NCBI RefSeq assembly: GCF_042688385.1
Contig: NZ_JBHUPY010000005.1
Coordinates: 62,001-126,000, forward strand
Direction: 5' to 3'
From: Herpetosiphon sp042688385
Lineage (GTDB): Bacteria; Chloroflexota; Chloroflexia; Chloroflexales; Herpetosiphonaceae
Length of the DNA stretch: 64,000 bases
A program made the translations under genes and the position numbers. Position 1 is the first letter of the stretch, and every line of letters begins with the position of its first letter. Below, in pieces: positions 17,236-25,495 of the stretch. Below the pieces are notes generated by a model, which was not told the origin of the DNA, did not search any database, and worked only from the letters and a program-made list of their open reading frames with translations.

Positions 17236-18387
17236 ATGACTGGTCTGCGTCGGCTTTTTGGTCTGCTCATTTTAGGACTGTTGGCGCTGGGCCTGCGTCA
17301 ACCAACCACCCAAGCGGCTCCCAACGATAGTTTACACCTCACCTTAGGCAACCCGAGCAATGCGGTCAGCGATCCATTGGTGCCAGATAATTATTTAATC
17401 GAACGCACCCAATATGCTATGGCCTACCAACGCGATGCTGGAATTCCAGCTTGGGTTAGTTGGCACTTGGAAGTGCAGGATCTTGGCAGCACCTCACGCG
17501 GCGATTTTGTGGCCGATTCGAGCCTGCCAAGTGGTTGGTATCGGGTCCAGCCAGGCGATTATAGTGGTAGCGGCTATGACCGTGGCCATATGATCCCCTC
17601 AGGCGACCGGACTGTCTCGCGAGCTGCCAACGATCAAACCTTCATCATGTCGAATATGATTCCCCAAGCGCCTGATAATAACCAAGGCCCATGGGCCAAT
17701 TTGGAAAATATGTGTCGCACATGGGCGCGGGCTGGCAATGAACTCTACATTATGACTGGTGGCTATGGCACAAAAGGCACGATTGCCAGTGGTCGGGTAA
17801 ACATTCCCGCCTTCACCTGGAAGGTGATTGTTATCCTGCCTGTGGGGAATGATGATGCTAATCGCGTCGCCGCCAATACTCGGGTGATCGGCATTTGGAT
17901 GCCCAACAATCAAGGAATTCGCAGCAATGCTTGGGAGCAATATCGGGTCAGTGTCGATTATATTGAAAGCATGACTGGCTTTGATTTTCTCTCAAATGTG
18001 CCAACGGCAATTCAAAATTTTGTTGAGGCCCAAGTTGACGGCTCGCCAGCGGTAACGGTCACGCCAGGCACTGTTAGCCCAACCGCAACCCGCACGGCCA
18101 CGGCGACCCCAACGGCAACTCGCACGGCCACCCCAAGCCTAACGGCAACCCAAACTGTTACGCCAGCAACAGTCTCGGCGACGGCCACACGAACGGCTAC
18201 GCCAGCAGTGAGCGTCACCGCTAGCCCAACCGATAGTGGTCCGCCAAGCTTTACTTTTACCCCAACGCCATTGGCAAGCGCTACTCCAAGCATAACCCCG
18301 ATTGTTAGCGCGAGTGCCACGCCCTCAGTGAGTGCAACCGTGGTTATTCCTCAAGTACACATCTTCTTGCCCTACGTTGCTAAATAG
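17236..18387 (+). CDS. Secreted DNA/RNA non-specific endonuclease
   Basis: 383 residues. The signal peptide (LFGLLILGLLALGL...TQAA) is followed by a betabetaalpha-Me nuclease domain of the NUC1/EndA type: YDRGHMIPSGDR holds catalytic His118, and NMIPQAPDNNQGPWANLE gives the metal-binding Asn and following acidic residues. A Thr/Ala/Pro-rich linker with iterated TATRTAT words follows, ending in the tail VHIFLPYVAK. The ATG at 17236 follows AAAGGA at good spacing; a TTG at 17215 is less likely. It should degrade extracellular nucleic acids. A paralogue with a different C-terminus lies at 45947-47365. Confidence 0.93.
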   Translation: MTGLRRLFGLLILGLLALGLRQPTTQAAPNDSLHLTLGNPSNAVSDPLVPDNYLIERTQYAMAYQRDAGIPAWVSWHLEVQDLGSTSRGDFVADSSLPSGWYRVQPGDYSGSGYDRGHMIPSGDRTVSRAANDQTFIMSNMIPQAPDNNQGPWANLENMCRTWARAGNELYIMTGGYGTKGTIASGRVNIPAFTWKVIVILPVGNDDANRVAANTRVIGIWMPNNQGIRSNAWEQYRVSVDYIESMTGFDFLSNVPTAIQNFVEAQVDGSPAVTVTPGTVSPTATRTATATPTATRTATPSLTATQTVTPATVSATATRTATPAVSVTASPTDSGPPSFTFTPTPLASATPSITPIVSASATPSVSATVVIPQVHIFLPYVAK

Positions 18388-18388
18388 C

Positions 18389-18426
18389 TAAAAAAACGGC
18401 ATCCCGCTACAAGCTAGCGGGATGCC
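18389..18426 (-). terminator. Terminator between the nuclease and roadblock-protein genes
   Basis: A perfect 12-base stem (18398-18409 with 18415-18426), loop of five. On the minus strand it is followed by a seven-T run (A run at 18389-18395), so it mainly serves the minus-strand gene; the hairpin may also stop plus-strand transcripts. Confidence 0.8.
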
Positions 18427-18442
18427 TCGATTGTAGGTTGCA

Positions 18443-19327
18443 TTAGGCTGCCAATAGCTCGGTCAATGGGCGCTCCATATCAGCGACATTCAGCCAAAAA
18501 AGCCCAAGGTTGGCATGTGGTTGGAGCAAGGTAATCAAAATATGGCTATGAACTGGGCGAATAATGCACAATCCTTCAGCAGTGCGAATAATGCTTTCTT
18601 CGGTTTGGCCTAAAGCAGCGCTGTGGGCTACTTTATCGGCAATGCGTAACCATGGCCCGCTAATCGCTGCCAATTGTTCAGGGCTAATTTTGGCTGGCAA
18701 GGTTGAAACTAGCAGTTCGCCGTTGGTGTCGATTAAGGCTGTGCCAATAATGTCGTGATTGGTATTCAGCGCAAGTTGCTCAAACAGGGCTTGCACTTTG
18801 CTCACTTGATCAAACGTTGCGGTGATATATTCTTTTTGCACAGAGCTGTTGGTGGGCAAACTGCCACCCAAGGCGGTCATGATTCGGTGGATTGATTCTG
18901 ATTTATGCATGTTGTAACTGTCTACTATGTAATGGTTTGAACGATTTAAGGCAGTGCGAAGGTGGTCGGATACGGCTGCTTGCTGCGTTACCAACAACAT
19001 AATTGGCCCAGCAACCGATTGTTGAAGCTGATCGGCAAGCTCAAGCATCGCCTCATTATCAGCACTTGGATCAATTAATACAAGACAACCGTTGACGGTT
19101 TGGGCAAGCTCATGAATGATTGGGCTAGCACTCGCAGGAATTCCATACCATACCGAAGGTTGTTCGGCGTAGTCCAAATGGCCTATATCCATGAGTACGC
19201 TGCTTTGGCTACTCTGGATGTTTGCTCCATCAAGCTCGTGACTGCTCCACGTGTCACAAATCGACTGAATAAATCTGGTTTTCGGCTCTGCTTCAGCGCC
19301 AACGACCAAGATGCGCTGGGTTGTCAT
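18443..19327 (-). CDS. Roadblock/LC7-domain protein with degenerate GTPase-like N-terminus
   Basis: 294 residues. The first 150 resemble a small GTPase of the kind found beside roadblock proteins: RILVVGAEAEPKT occupies the P-loop but has Pro where the second Gly should be, and a switch-like strand VLMDIGHLDY is followed by a degenerate PSVWYGIPAS in place of the FGTPGQ motif. The last 130 residues (FDQVSKVQALFEQLALN...DIIGTALIDTNGELLVSTL) form a roadblock/LC7 dimerisation domain of the kind that regulates MglA-like GTPases. It is a fusion of both partners with a probably dead G-domain. ATG at 19327 follows AAGGAG. No partner GTPase is nearby. It is divergent from the diguanylate cyclase gene. 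Confidence 0.7.
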   Translation of the reverse strand: MTTQRILVVGAEAEPKTRFIQSICDTWSSHELDGANIQSSQSSVLMDIGHLDYAEQPSVWYGIPASASPIIHELAQTVNGCLVLIDPSADNEAMLELADQLQQSVAGPIMLLVTQQAAVSDHLRTALNRSNHYIVDSYNMHKSESIHRIMTALGGSLPTNSSVQKEYITATFDQVSKVQALFEQLALNTNHDIIGTALIDTNGELLVSTLPAKISPEQLAAISGPWLRIADKVAHSAALGQTEESIIRTAEGLCIIRPVHSHILITLLQPHANLGLFWLNVADMERPLTELLAA

Positions 19328-19502
19328 TGCTGCGATGCTCCTTGATTGGCGTTGATGTTGGCAATTGAGCGTCAAGCCGTTTCAAAAATAGCGTTTAAAT
19401 GCAGTCTAGATCAATTGCTTAACAAAATTGCTTACGCTCGCAAAACTACTCACGTACGTTGCGAAAAATCTCCCGAAAGCGGTAGATTTTACCAAACATT
19501 GG

Positions 19503-19598
19503 TTGCACCATTGAGGGGATGGTGCAAAGATTATGTATATGTTAAAGTTTTTATATTGATCGCCGCATGTGCGATCACACTGGATTGGATCAATCCAG
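19503..19598 (+). promoter_or_regulatory. Two perfect inverted repeats upstream of the diguanylate cyclase
   Basis: TTGCACCAT/ATGGTGCAA at 19503-19527 (9-base arms, 7-base spacer) and CTGGATTG/CAATCCAG at 19580-19598 (8-base arms, 3-base spacer). Both lie in the divergent spacer and could be operators or RNA hairpins. Confidence 0.4.
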
Positions 19599-19629
19599 AG
19601 AGCAAGAAGTTTGCCAACGAAAGCACACT

Positions 19630-21378
19630 ATGGTTGTCTCACAGCAAATTCAGCAAGAATTAAAACGATCTACCAATCCTGCTCGTACTATCGATTTATT
19701 AAATGTATGGGCGGCAAATTTACGTCACATCGATTTAGCGCAAGCATGGAAGATAAATTATCAGGCAGAGTATCATACGCGCAATGGCCTATTTGCCCAC
19801 ACGCCCTATTATCAAGGCTTGGTTGAAGCATGGTATTGGCGTGGCAAATTTTATAGCGTGCATAAAAAATATGCTGAAGCATTAAATTGTTTTTATAAAG
19901 CACTCGAATATTGCGATTATGTGAATCCCAATATCTTTGAATTGAAAAATCCTGCTGCAAGCTATTACCAAGATGCTCCCGACCAATTTATTGATAATTG
20001 GGTCGATATAATGACATTACATAACATTTTAGGCGTAACTTTGGCGTTGCAATCGCAGCTTGATGCTGCCTTAGAGCATTATCTGATTGCTGAAGAAATT
20101 GCGATCAATACTAATAATGAATGGATGCAAACGATTCTGAATAGCAATATTGGCTATTTATATCGCGTTTTAGAACAACCAATGGAAGCAGAAAGTTATT
20201 TGCAACGCGCATTTCAACGCCTGCCAGCCCAACTTGAAACCAAAGCCCAAAAACGCTTGTATGCCACGATGCTGGATAATACTTGCTGGGTCGCCTTGGA
20301 ATATGGCCAATTGTACGATGCCTTGATTTATGCTAATGCCAGTTTGGAGCTATACCAGGCGCTTAGTTGGTCGCAGGGAATTGTTGAGGTCTTGAATATT
20401 TTGGGCGTGGTCTATCAGCGCTTTGGGCGCTCGGCCCAAGCTATGGCCGAATTTGAAGCTAGTTTTGGCATGGCCCAACGGCTTGGTTTTCAAGAAGATA
20501 TGATTTTTTCCTTGATCCAGCGTGGTATCCTAGTAGCAAGTCAGCACGATTATGCGCAAGCGTTGGCGTTTGGGCAGCGGGGTTTGGCGCTGGCAATCGA
20601 TACCAACGATCTTAGCCAACAAGCAACGGCGCATAGCGCTTTGGCCGCTATCTACGAGCAAATGGCCGACTATGCCAACGCTATCCAGCATTTCAAAGCC
20701 TATCATCATTTGCGCGAAAGCTTGTTTAACGAACGCTCAGACCAACGTTTGCGCTTATTGCAAGTAAAGCATCAGGTGCAGCAAGCCCAACAACAAGCCC
20801 GCTTGTATTATCAAAAAACTCAAGAATTGGTGGCAGAGATGCAAGAACGTGATCGGCAACGGATTGAATTGGAACGCTTGGCAATGACTGATAGCCTGAC
20901 TGGCCTGTACAATCGCCGCCATTTTTTGGTTTCGGCTCAAGTTTTGTTAGAACAAGCCGCGCTGGCTGGCAATTCAGTTGCAATTATGCTGTTTGATATT
21001 GATCATTTTAAGCAAATTAACGATCAGTATGGACATCATGTTGGTGATCAGGTGCTGCAATCGATTGCCACAACTGCCCAAGCAGCCTTGCGCCAGTCCG
21101 ATTTGATTGGCCGCTATGGTGGCGAGGAGTTTATTGTGCTGTTGAGCCGCGTGACCAAGGCTGAGGCACTGTTGGTTGCCGAACGCTTGCGCAGCGCAAT
21201 CGAACAACAACGGTTAACCTATGATCAACAGCCAATTAGCAGCTCGGTGAGCCTTGGTTTGGCGTTCTGCCACGATCATGCCGAAATTCCCTTGGAGCAG
21301 TTGATTCAGCAAGCAGATCAAGCGCTGTATCAAGCCAAGGCTGCTGGGCGCAATAATGTTCAAACCTTTGGGGCCTAA
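19630..21378 (+). CDS. TPR-domain diguanylate cyclase
   Basis: 582 residues from the ATG at 19630; an in-frame ATG at 19567 exists but would run through the inverted repeats. The N-terminal two thirds are TPR-like helical repeats (ALNCFYKALEYCD, ALEHYLIAEEIAI, AESYLQRAFQRL, GIVEVLNILGVVYQRFG), followed by a coiled coil. The C-terminal GGDEF domain has the active GGEEF at 497-501 and an RxxD inhibitory site (RQSD, 488-491) five residues before it, so it should make cyclic di-GMP under product inhibition. There is no membrane segment; the TPRs probably bind a protein partner. Its 3' end abuts a repeat block. Confidence 0.93.
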   Translation: MVVSQQIQQELKRSTNPARTIDLLNVWAANLRHIDLAQAWKINYQAEYHTRNGLFAHTPYYQGLVEAWYWRGKFYSVHKKYAEALNCFYKALEYCDYVNPNIFELKNPAASYYQDAPDQFIDNWVDIMTLHNILGVTLALQSQLDAALEHYLIAEEIAINTNNEWMQTILNSNIGYLYRVLEQPMEAESYLQRAFQRLPAQLETKAQKRLYATMLDNTCWVALEYGQLYDALIYANASLELYQALSWSQGIVEVLNILGVVYQRFGRSAQAMAEFEASFGMAQRLGFQEDMIFSLIQRGILVASQHDYAQALAFGQRGLALAIDTNDLSQQATAHSALAAIYEQMADYANAIQHFKAYHHLRESLFNERSDQRLRLLQVKHQVQQAQQQARLYYQKTQELVAEMQERDRQRIELERLAMTDSLTGLYNRRHFLVSAQVLLEQAALAGNSVAIMLFDIDHFKQINDQYGHHVGDQVLQSIATTAQAALRQSDLIGRYGGEEFIVLLSRVTKAEALLVAERLRSAIEQQRLTYDQQPISSSVSLGLAFCHDHAEIPLEQLIQQADQALYQAKAAGRNNVQTFGA

Positions 21379-21430
21379 AATTGAAAAGCGCTCCTACAAT
21401 GTACTGGTTCAATTGGATTATCAACCATGT

Positions 21431-21564
21431 TCCCTCACCCCCCGACCCCCTCTCCCACTGGACGCGGGCGAGGGGGAGTCGATCATTTTTACCACGATAG
21501 AGGGTAAAACCACCAGCGGAAGCCCCTCTCCCGCTATGTGGGAGAGGGGTTGGGGTGAGGGGAT
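21431..21564. repeat. C/G-rich interspersed inverted-repeat element
   Basis: Arms ccctcaccccccgaccccct and gtgggagaggggttggggtg face each other around a short core. It belongs to the same family as the blocks at 6174, 26797, 47538 and 53885. It separates two convergent genes. Confidence 0.85.
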
Positions 21565-21575
21565 CAGGCGGTGGT

Positions 21576-22076
21576 TTAAGCAGTTTGTTGGCTGCGCCGC
21601 TTGGCTGCATCCTCGCGCCAAAGCGTGATAAAGAGGGCAACCGCGCCAAACGAAATCGCCATATCGGCAACGTTAAATACTTGGAAAATTGGCAGCGGAA
21701 TAATGTGGAAGGTATCAACCACAAAGCCATAGGCAAAGCGATCGATAATATTGCCCAAACCGCCAGCAATAATTGCCACAACCGCCGTTTGCCCAAGCAG
21801 GCCTGCATCGCGAAACCATGTGCGCGAGCGAAACAGCACAAAGCCAATTACGCCGAGCGCCAGAATCCCCAGCAACAGTGAGTTGTTTTGCATAAAACCA
21901 AAGGCTACGCCGCGATTTTCAACATAGACAAAGCGCAAAATGCCAGGAATTGGCTCGGTGCCTGGATTGCCCAAGGGCGTAAGTGTATCGAGCGTCCACC
22001 ATTTAACCCAGCGATCAAGCGCGAGAATTGCCACAAGCATGACTGCGAAGCCACTATAGCGTTTGGTTAATTTCAT
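21576..22076 (-). CDS. lspA: Lipoprotein signal peptidase II
   Basis: 166 residues with four membrane helices. The two catalytic aspartates are Asp121 in FVVDTF and Asp138 in FNVADMAI; GNIIDR and VENRGVAFG are also conserved. It cleaves the signal peptide of prolipoproteins in the membrane; the lipobox protein at 59457-61310 is a likely client. Its ATG overlaps the TGA of the upstream methionine aminopeptidase gene (ATGA), so it is the last gene of a coupled operon. Confidence 0.95.
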   Translation of the reverse strand: MKLTKRYSGFAVMLVAILALDRWVKWWTLDTLTPLGNPGTEPIPGILRFVYVENRGVAFGFMQNNSLLLGILALGVIGFVLFRSRTWFRDAGLLGQTAVVAIIAGGLGNIIDRFAYGFVVDTFHIIPLPIFQVFNVADMAISFGAVALFITLWREDAAKRRSQQTA

Positions 22077-22825
22077 AATTTGGTTAAAATTTCTGGATCA
22101 CCAGTGGTAATCGCTAGTTGATGTTCAAATTGAGCCGAGCGCGAGCCATCGACGGTTTTGGCCGTCCAGCCATCACGCAGCACGCGGGTTCGCGCCGAGC
22201 CAATATTCACAATCGGTTCAATCGTCAGGGTCATTCCAGCCCGTAGTTTGAGGCCTTTGCCCCATTCGCCAAAATTAAAAACATCTGGTGGGGTTTCATG
22301 CATTTTGCGGCCAATCCCGTGGCCGGTATATTCGCGCACTACCGAGAAGCCTTGGCTTTCGGTGTATTCTTGCATCGCTGCGCCAATATCGCCAATGGTT
22401 TTGCCAACTCGGGCTTGAGCAATCCCGCGCCACATGGCTTCTTCGGTCACCTTCAGCAGCTTGGCGCTTTGCGAATCGAGCTTACCAACGGCATAACTGA
22501 CACATGAATCGCCATGCCAGCCATTGAGACATGCCCCAATATCAATTGAGACAATATCGCCGTTACTCAGCCGCGTGCCATCGGGAATGCCGTGGCAAAC
22601 CACATCGTTGACCGAGATACAGGTTGAGGCCGGAAACCCACCATGGCCTTTGAATGATGGCGTTGCGCCGTGCTCACGAATAAATTGTTCCACCCGTTGA
22701 TCAAGCTCAAGCAACACTGCGCCAGCAACAACATATTCGCGGAGCATGGCGTGGGCTTGGGCAACCAACATGCCAGCTTTGCGCATTTCGTTAATTTGTG
22801 ATTGATTGTAGATCCTGATTGCCAT
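22073..22825 (-). CDS. map: Methionine aminopeptidase, type I (second tandem copy)
   Basis: 250 residues. The five metal ligands are all present: Asp95, Asp106, His169 (TGHGIG), Glu203 (TIEP) and Glu234 (FEHQ), with His79 (CHGIP) and His176 as the other active-site histidines. It removes the initiator methionine from new proteins. It is clearly homologous over its whole length to the gene just upstream (22829-23578), which ends 3 bases before this start. It lacks the N-terminal zinc-finger extension of eukaryotic forms. Confidence 0.95.
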   Translation of the reverse strand: MAIRIYNQSQINEMRKAGMLVAQAHAMLREYVVAGAVLLELDQRVEQFIREHGATPSFKGHGGFPASTCISVNDVVCHGIPDGTRLSNGDIVSIDIGACLNGWHGDSCVSYAVGKLDSQSAKLLKVTEEAMWRGIAQARVGKTIGDIGAAMQEYTESQGFSVVREYTGHGIGRKMHETPPDVFNFGEWGKGLKLRAGMTLTIEPIVNIGSARTRVLRDGWTAKTVDGSRSAQFEHQLAITTGDPEILTKL

Positions 22826-22828
22826 TGT

Positions 22829-23578
22829 TTACAGCACCGTTAAAATATAGGGATCGCCGTCGGTAACAGCGATTTGATGTTCAAATTGGGCCGAACGCGA
22901 GCCATCGACGGTCTTAACCGTCCAACCATCTTTGAGCAAACGAGTGGCATAGCTGCCAAGATTGACCATTGGCTCAATCGTGAAGGTCATGCCTGCGCGC
23001 AAGCGTAAGCCCTTGCTCCACTCACCATAATGTAAAACGGTTGGTGCTTCGTGCATGTTGCGGCCAATGCCATGGCCGGTATATTCGCGCACCACCGAGA
23101 GGCCTTGGCTTTCGGTATATTCTTGAATTGCCGCGCCAATATCGCCAAGCGTATTGCCTGGCCGGGCTTGAGCAATCCCGCGCCACATCGCTTCTTCGGT
23201 TGCTTTCATCAGCTTTTCGCTTTGAGCATCGATTTTGCCAACGGCGTAAGTTACGCATGAATCGCCATGCCAGCCATCGAGAAACGCCCCAATATCAATC
23301 GCTACCAAATCGCCATCTTTCAAGCGCGATTTATCGGGAATGCCATGGCAAATTACATCGTTAATTGAAATACAGGTTGAGGCTGGAAAGCCCTTGTAAT
23401 TTTTAAACGATGGCGTTGCGCCATGCTCCCGCAGATAGTCTTCAACCAGTTTATCGAGATCAAGCAAGACTGCGCCTGGAACGACATATTCGCGCAGCAT
23501 GGCATGGGTTTGGGCAACCAAACGGCCAGCGGTGCGCATTTTTTCGATTTGTGTGCTGTTACGTAATACAAGTGCCAT
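22829..23578 (-). CDS. map: Methionine aminopeptidase, type I (first tandem copy)
   Basis: 249 residues from the ATG at 23578, one base after the previous stop codon (TAAG-ATG), with GGGGAA just upstream. Metal ligands Asp95, Asp106, His169, Glu202 and Glu233 are intact. It differs from its tandem neighbour by scattered substitutions and one single-residue deletion near 180, so the duplication is not recent. Both copies look functional; they may differ in substrate preference or metal use. Confidence 0.95.
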   Translation of the reverse strand: MALVLRNSTQIEKMRTAGRLVAQTHAMLREYVVPGAVLLDLDKLVEDYLREHGATPSFKNYKGFPASTCISINDVICHGIPDKSRLKDGDLVAIDIGAFLDGWHGDSCVTYAVGKIDAQSEKLMKATEEAMWRGIAQARPGNTLGDIGAAIQEYTESQGLSVVREYTGHGIGRNMHEAPTVLHYGEWSKGLRLRAGMTFTIEPMVNLGSYATRLLKDGWTVKTVDGSRSAQFEHQIAVTDGDPYILTVL

Positions 23579-23579
23579 C

Positions 23580-24242
23580 TTATTCCCCAATCCATGTTCG
23601 CCAATCGTCGCCAATTAGGCCCCGATCGCGCGCCGATTGCATGGTCTGGCGGCAGTTGCAGCTTGCACTTGAAGGCAAGTGCTGGGCGACTGCCGCAATT
23701 AATGTATTGCCAAGGGTGCTGGCTGCCGTGCCAACAATGCCGACGACAGCGTAGCATAATTCTAATTCTTTGGCGAGATAAGCCGCTGGGGCAGCGCTTT
23801 GGCTTAGGCCATGGGCTTGCCAGCTTTGAGCGGCCTCAAGCGTGGTATCGACCTCGCCAACCGCCAGTGTACCACGACTAAACACCCGTTGGCTGACGCT
23901 TTGGGCAGCGCTTAATAAACTGGAACGCAAATCGGGACACCAGACTGGGTTTTGGCCAACAAAGCCATAGCCACGATTGCGAAAGAAGGTCGATGCCCGT
24001 TGCTGCGTCAAATCGACCAGCTGATCGGGAATCACAATATCGTCTGGTTGAAGCAGGCCATCGCATGGCTGCATGCTGACGGCCTCGATAATCCAACTAA
24101 CGCCTTGGGTTTTGGCTGCATACAGCGCCGCATGCGGGTTTGGTTCGTCAAGCAAAATTGCGACCGTGCCGCTGGGGCTGTTTTTCGTGGCAAACATCGC
24201 CAGCCCAAATGGCGTATTAAGTGAGGTTATGGTAAACGTCAT
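23580..24242 (-). CDS. Divergent nucleoside phosphorylase-like protein (MTAP paralogue)
   Basis: 220 residues. The middle (LLQPDDIVIPDQLVDLTQQRASTFF, then NPVWCPDLRSSLLSAAQ) matches the S-methyl-5'-thioadenosine phosphorylase pattern pgD-v-PDq-iD-T--R--TFF and dP-CpeLR--L--aA. The start (TSLNTPFGLAMFAT) and the region where GPRFET and the MT--PEA motif belong have diverged, and these catalytic motifs are missing. It may be a regulatory subunit or an enzyme with changed function. ATGA overlap with the MTAP gene upstream couples the two. Confidence 0.6.
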   Translation of the reverse strand: MTFTITSLNTPFGLAMFATKNSPSGTVAILLDEPNPHAALYAAKTQGVSWIIEAVSMQPCDGLLQPDDIVIPDQLVDLTQQRASTFFRNRGYGFVGQNPVWCPDLRSSLLSAAQSVSQRVFSRGTLAVGEVDTTLEAAQSWQAHGLSQSAAPAAYLAKELELCYAVVGIVGTAASTLGNTLIAAVAQHLPSSASCNCRQTMQSARDRGLIGDDWRTWIGE

Positions 24243-25000
24243 TGGTTGCTCACATCGCTAGTTGCCAGCAAGTGTTCTGCGGTTGCTAGCACAATTTGGA
24301 GACATGTTTGGGCCACTTCAACCCCAAAGAAGCGTGGTGCACCTGCGCTTGGCTCAATTCCCGTCGCATAGTTGGTCACATAGGCCAACGAGGCGAATTT
24401 AATTCCCAACTCGTAGGCCAACAACACCTCTGGCACTAAGGTCATGCCAACCACATCAGCCCCAAAATTGGCCCAAGCCCGAATTTCGGCGGCAGTTTCT
24501 AGGCGTGGGCCTTCCGAACATGCGTAGGTGCCACAATCAAAGCTACGCGCTTGTTGCTTGCGGGCTTGCTGATAGAGCGCTTGGGCACTAGCTACATCAA
24601 AAACAGCTTGTGGAATCTGCCAAGCAGTTGGGCTTGGGCGATCGCCAGCAAAATTGATCGGGCGAGTTTTGGTGCCATTGAGCACGTAGTTGAGCACGAC
24701 TAAATCGTGAACTTGCAAGAGTTGATTGATTGCGCCGACCCCATTCCAACTTAAAATCTGCTGGTAGCCCAGCTCTTTGGCGGCCCAAATGTTGGCGCGG
24801 CTATTGACGAAAGGTGGTGAGGCATCTAAACGACCCCAGCCATGGCGCGAGGCAAGGCCAATTTTGCCGCCAAACTGAGCTGGCTGATAGATTGAGCCGG
24901 CGGTGCCATAGGGCGTTTCCAGCGTTTGGTAGCTGCCAGCGCCCAAGGTGGCCTCAAGGTCAAGAAAATAAGTGCCAGTGCCACCGAGCAATAAAATCAT
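24239..25000 (-). CDS. S-methyl-5'-thioadenosine phosphorylase-type enzyme
   Basis: 253 residues of the PNP/MTAP phosphorylase family. Visible are the phosphate loop GGTGTY, TPYGTAGS, ASRHGWGR, PPFVNSRANIWAAKELG, the substrate segment SEGPRLETAAEIR and GMTLVPEVLLAYELG. It should split methylthioadenosine (or a related purine nucleoside) with phosphate for methionine and purine salvage. Its start overlaps the stop of the membrane-protein gene upstream. The nearby methionine aminopeptidases give the operon a methionine theme. Confidence 0.85.
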   Translation of the reverse strand: MILLLGGTGTYFLDLEATLGAGSYQTLETPYGTAGSIYQPAQFGGKIGLASRHGWGRLDASPPFVNSRANIWAAKELGYQQILSWNGVGAINQLLQVHDLVVLNYVLNGTKTRPINFAGDRPSPTAWQIPQAVFDVASAQALYQQARKQQARSFDCGTYACSEGPRLETAAEIRAWANFGADVVGMTLVPEVLLAYELGIKFASLAYVTNYATGIEPSAGAPRFFGVEVAQTCLQIVLATAEHLLATSDVSNQ

Positions 25001-25485
25001 GCTCCCCCCAAATACATCAAATCATCGTCATCATCATGCTCATTGCTTGGTGCTGGCTCAGCCAAAAATTCGTCATCGGCATATTCGATCAGGTGGCCAG
25101 TAAATTGACCGTTGAGGCTAAAAATTAAGCCAATACAGCCAAAAATCAGCGCATGCGGCAAAATCGTGAGCAAATCGATGCCCGTGCTTTGGCCTGACCA
25201 GCGGGCATGCACCTGAATCACCACAAACAAAAATTGAGTTGCTAACAAGGCCGCAATCGCGCTTGGCGGTGCGCTGGGCAAGCCATCCCAAGCATCGCGG
25301 CCAGCTTCGATCGCACGCCATGCGATAAAACCAGCCATAATTAGCAAAAACCAACCAGTCCAGCCATCTTCAGTAAAAAGAAAGCGCAACAGGCCGCACC
25401 AAACCACAAAGAAAGCGCCGAAAATCAAGCCAAGAATGAGCATTAAGCCAGTAACGATATAATGAGCGACCTTACGCTGTTGCAT
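24997..25485 (-). CDS. Small integral membrane protein of unknown function
   Basis: 162 residues with about four membrane helices (for example YIVTGLMLILGLIFGAFFVV and FLLIMAGFIAWRAIE) and an acidic tail (NEHDDDDDLMYL). No family recognised. A clear AGGAG ribosome binding site precedes the ATG, and the gene overlaps the MTAP gene by 4 bases. Confidence 0.75.
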   Translation of the reverse strand: MQQRKVAHYIVTGLMLILGLIFGAFFVVWCGLLRFLFTEDGWTGWFLLIMAGFIAWRAIEAGRDAWDGLPSAPPSAIAALLATQFLFVVIQVHARWSGQSTGIDLLTILPHALIFGCIGLIFSLNGQFTGHLIEYADDEFLAEPAPSNEHDDDDDLMYLGGA

Positions 25486-25495
25486 TGCTGCTCTC

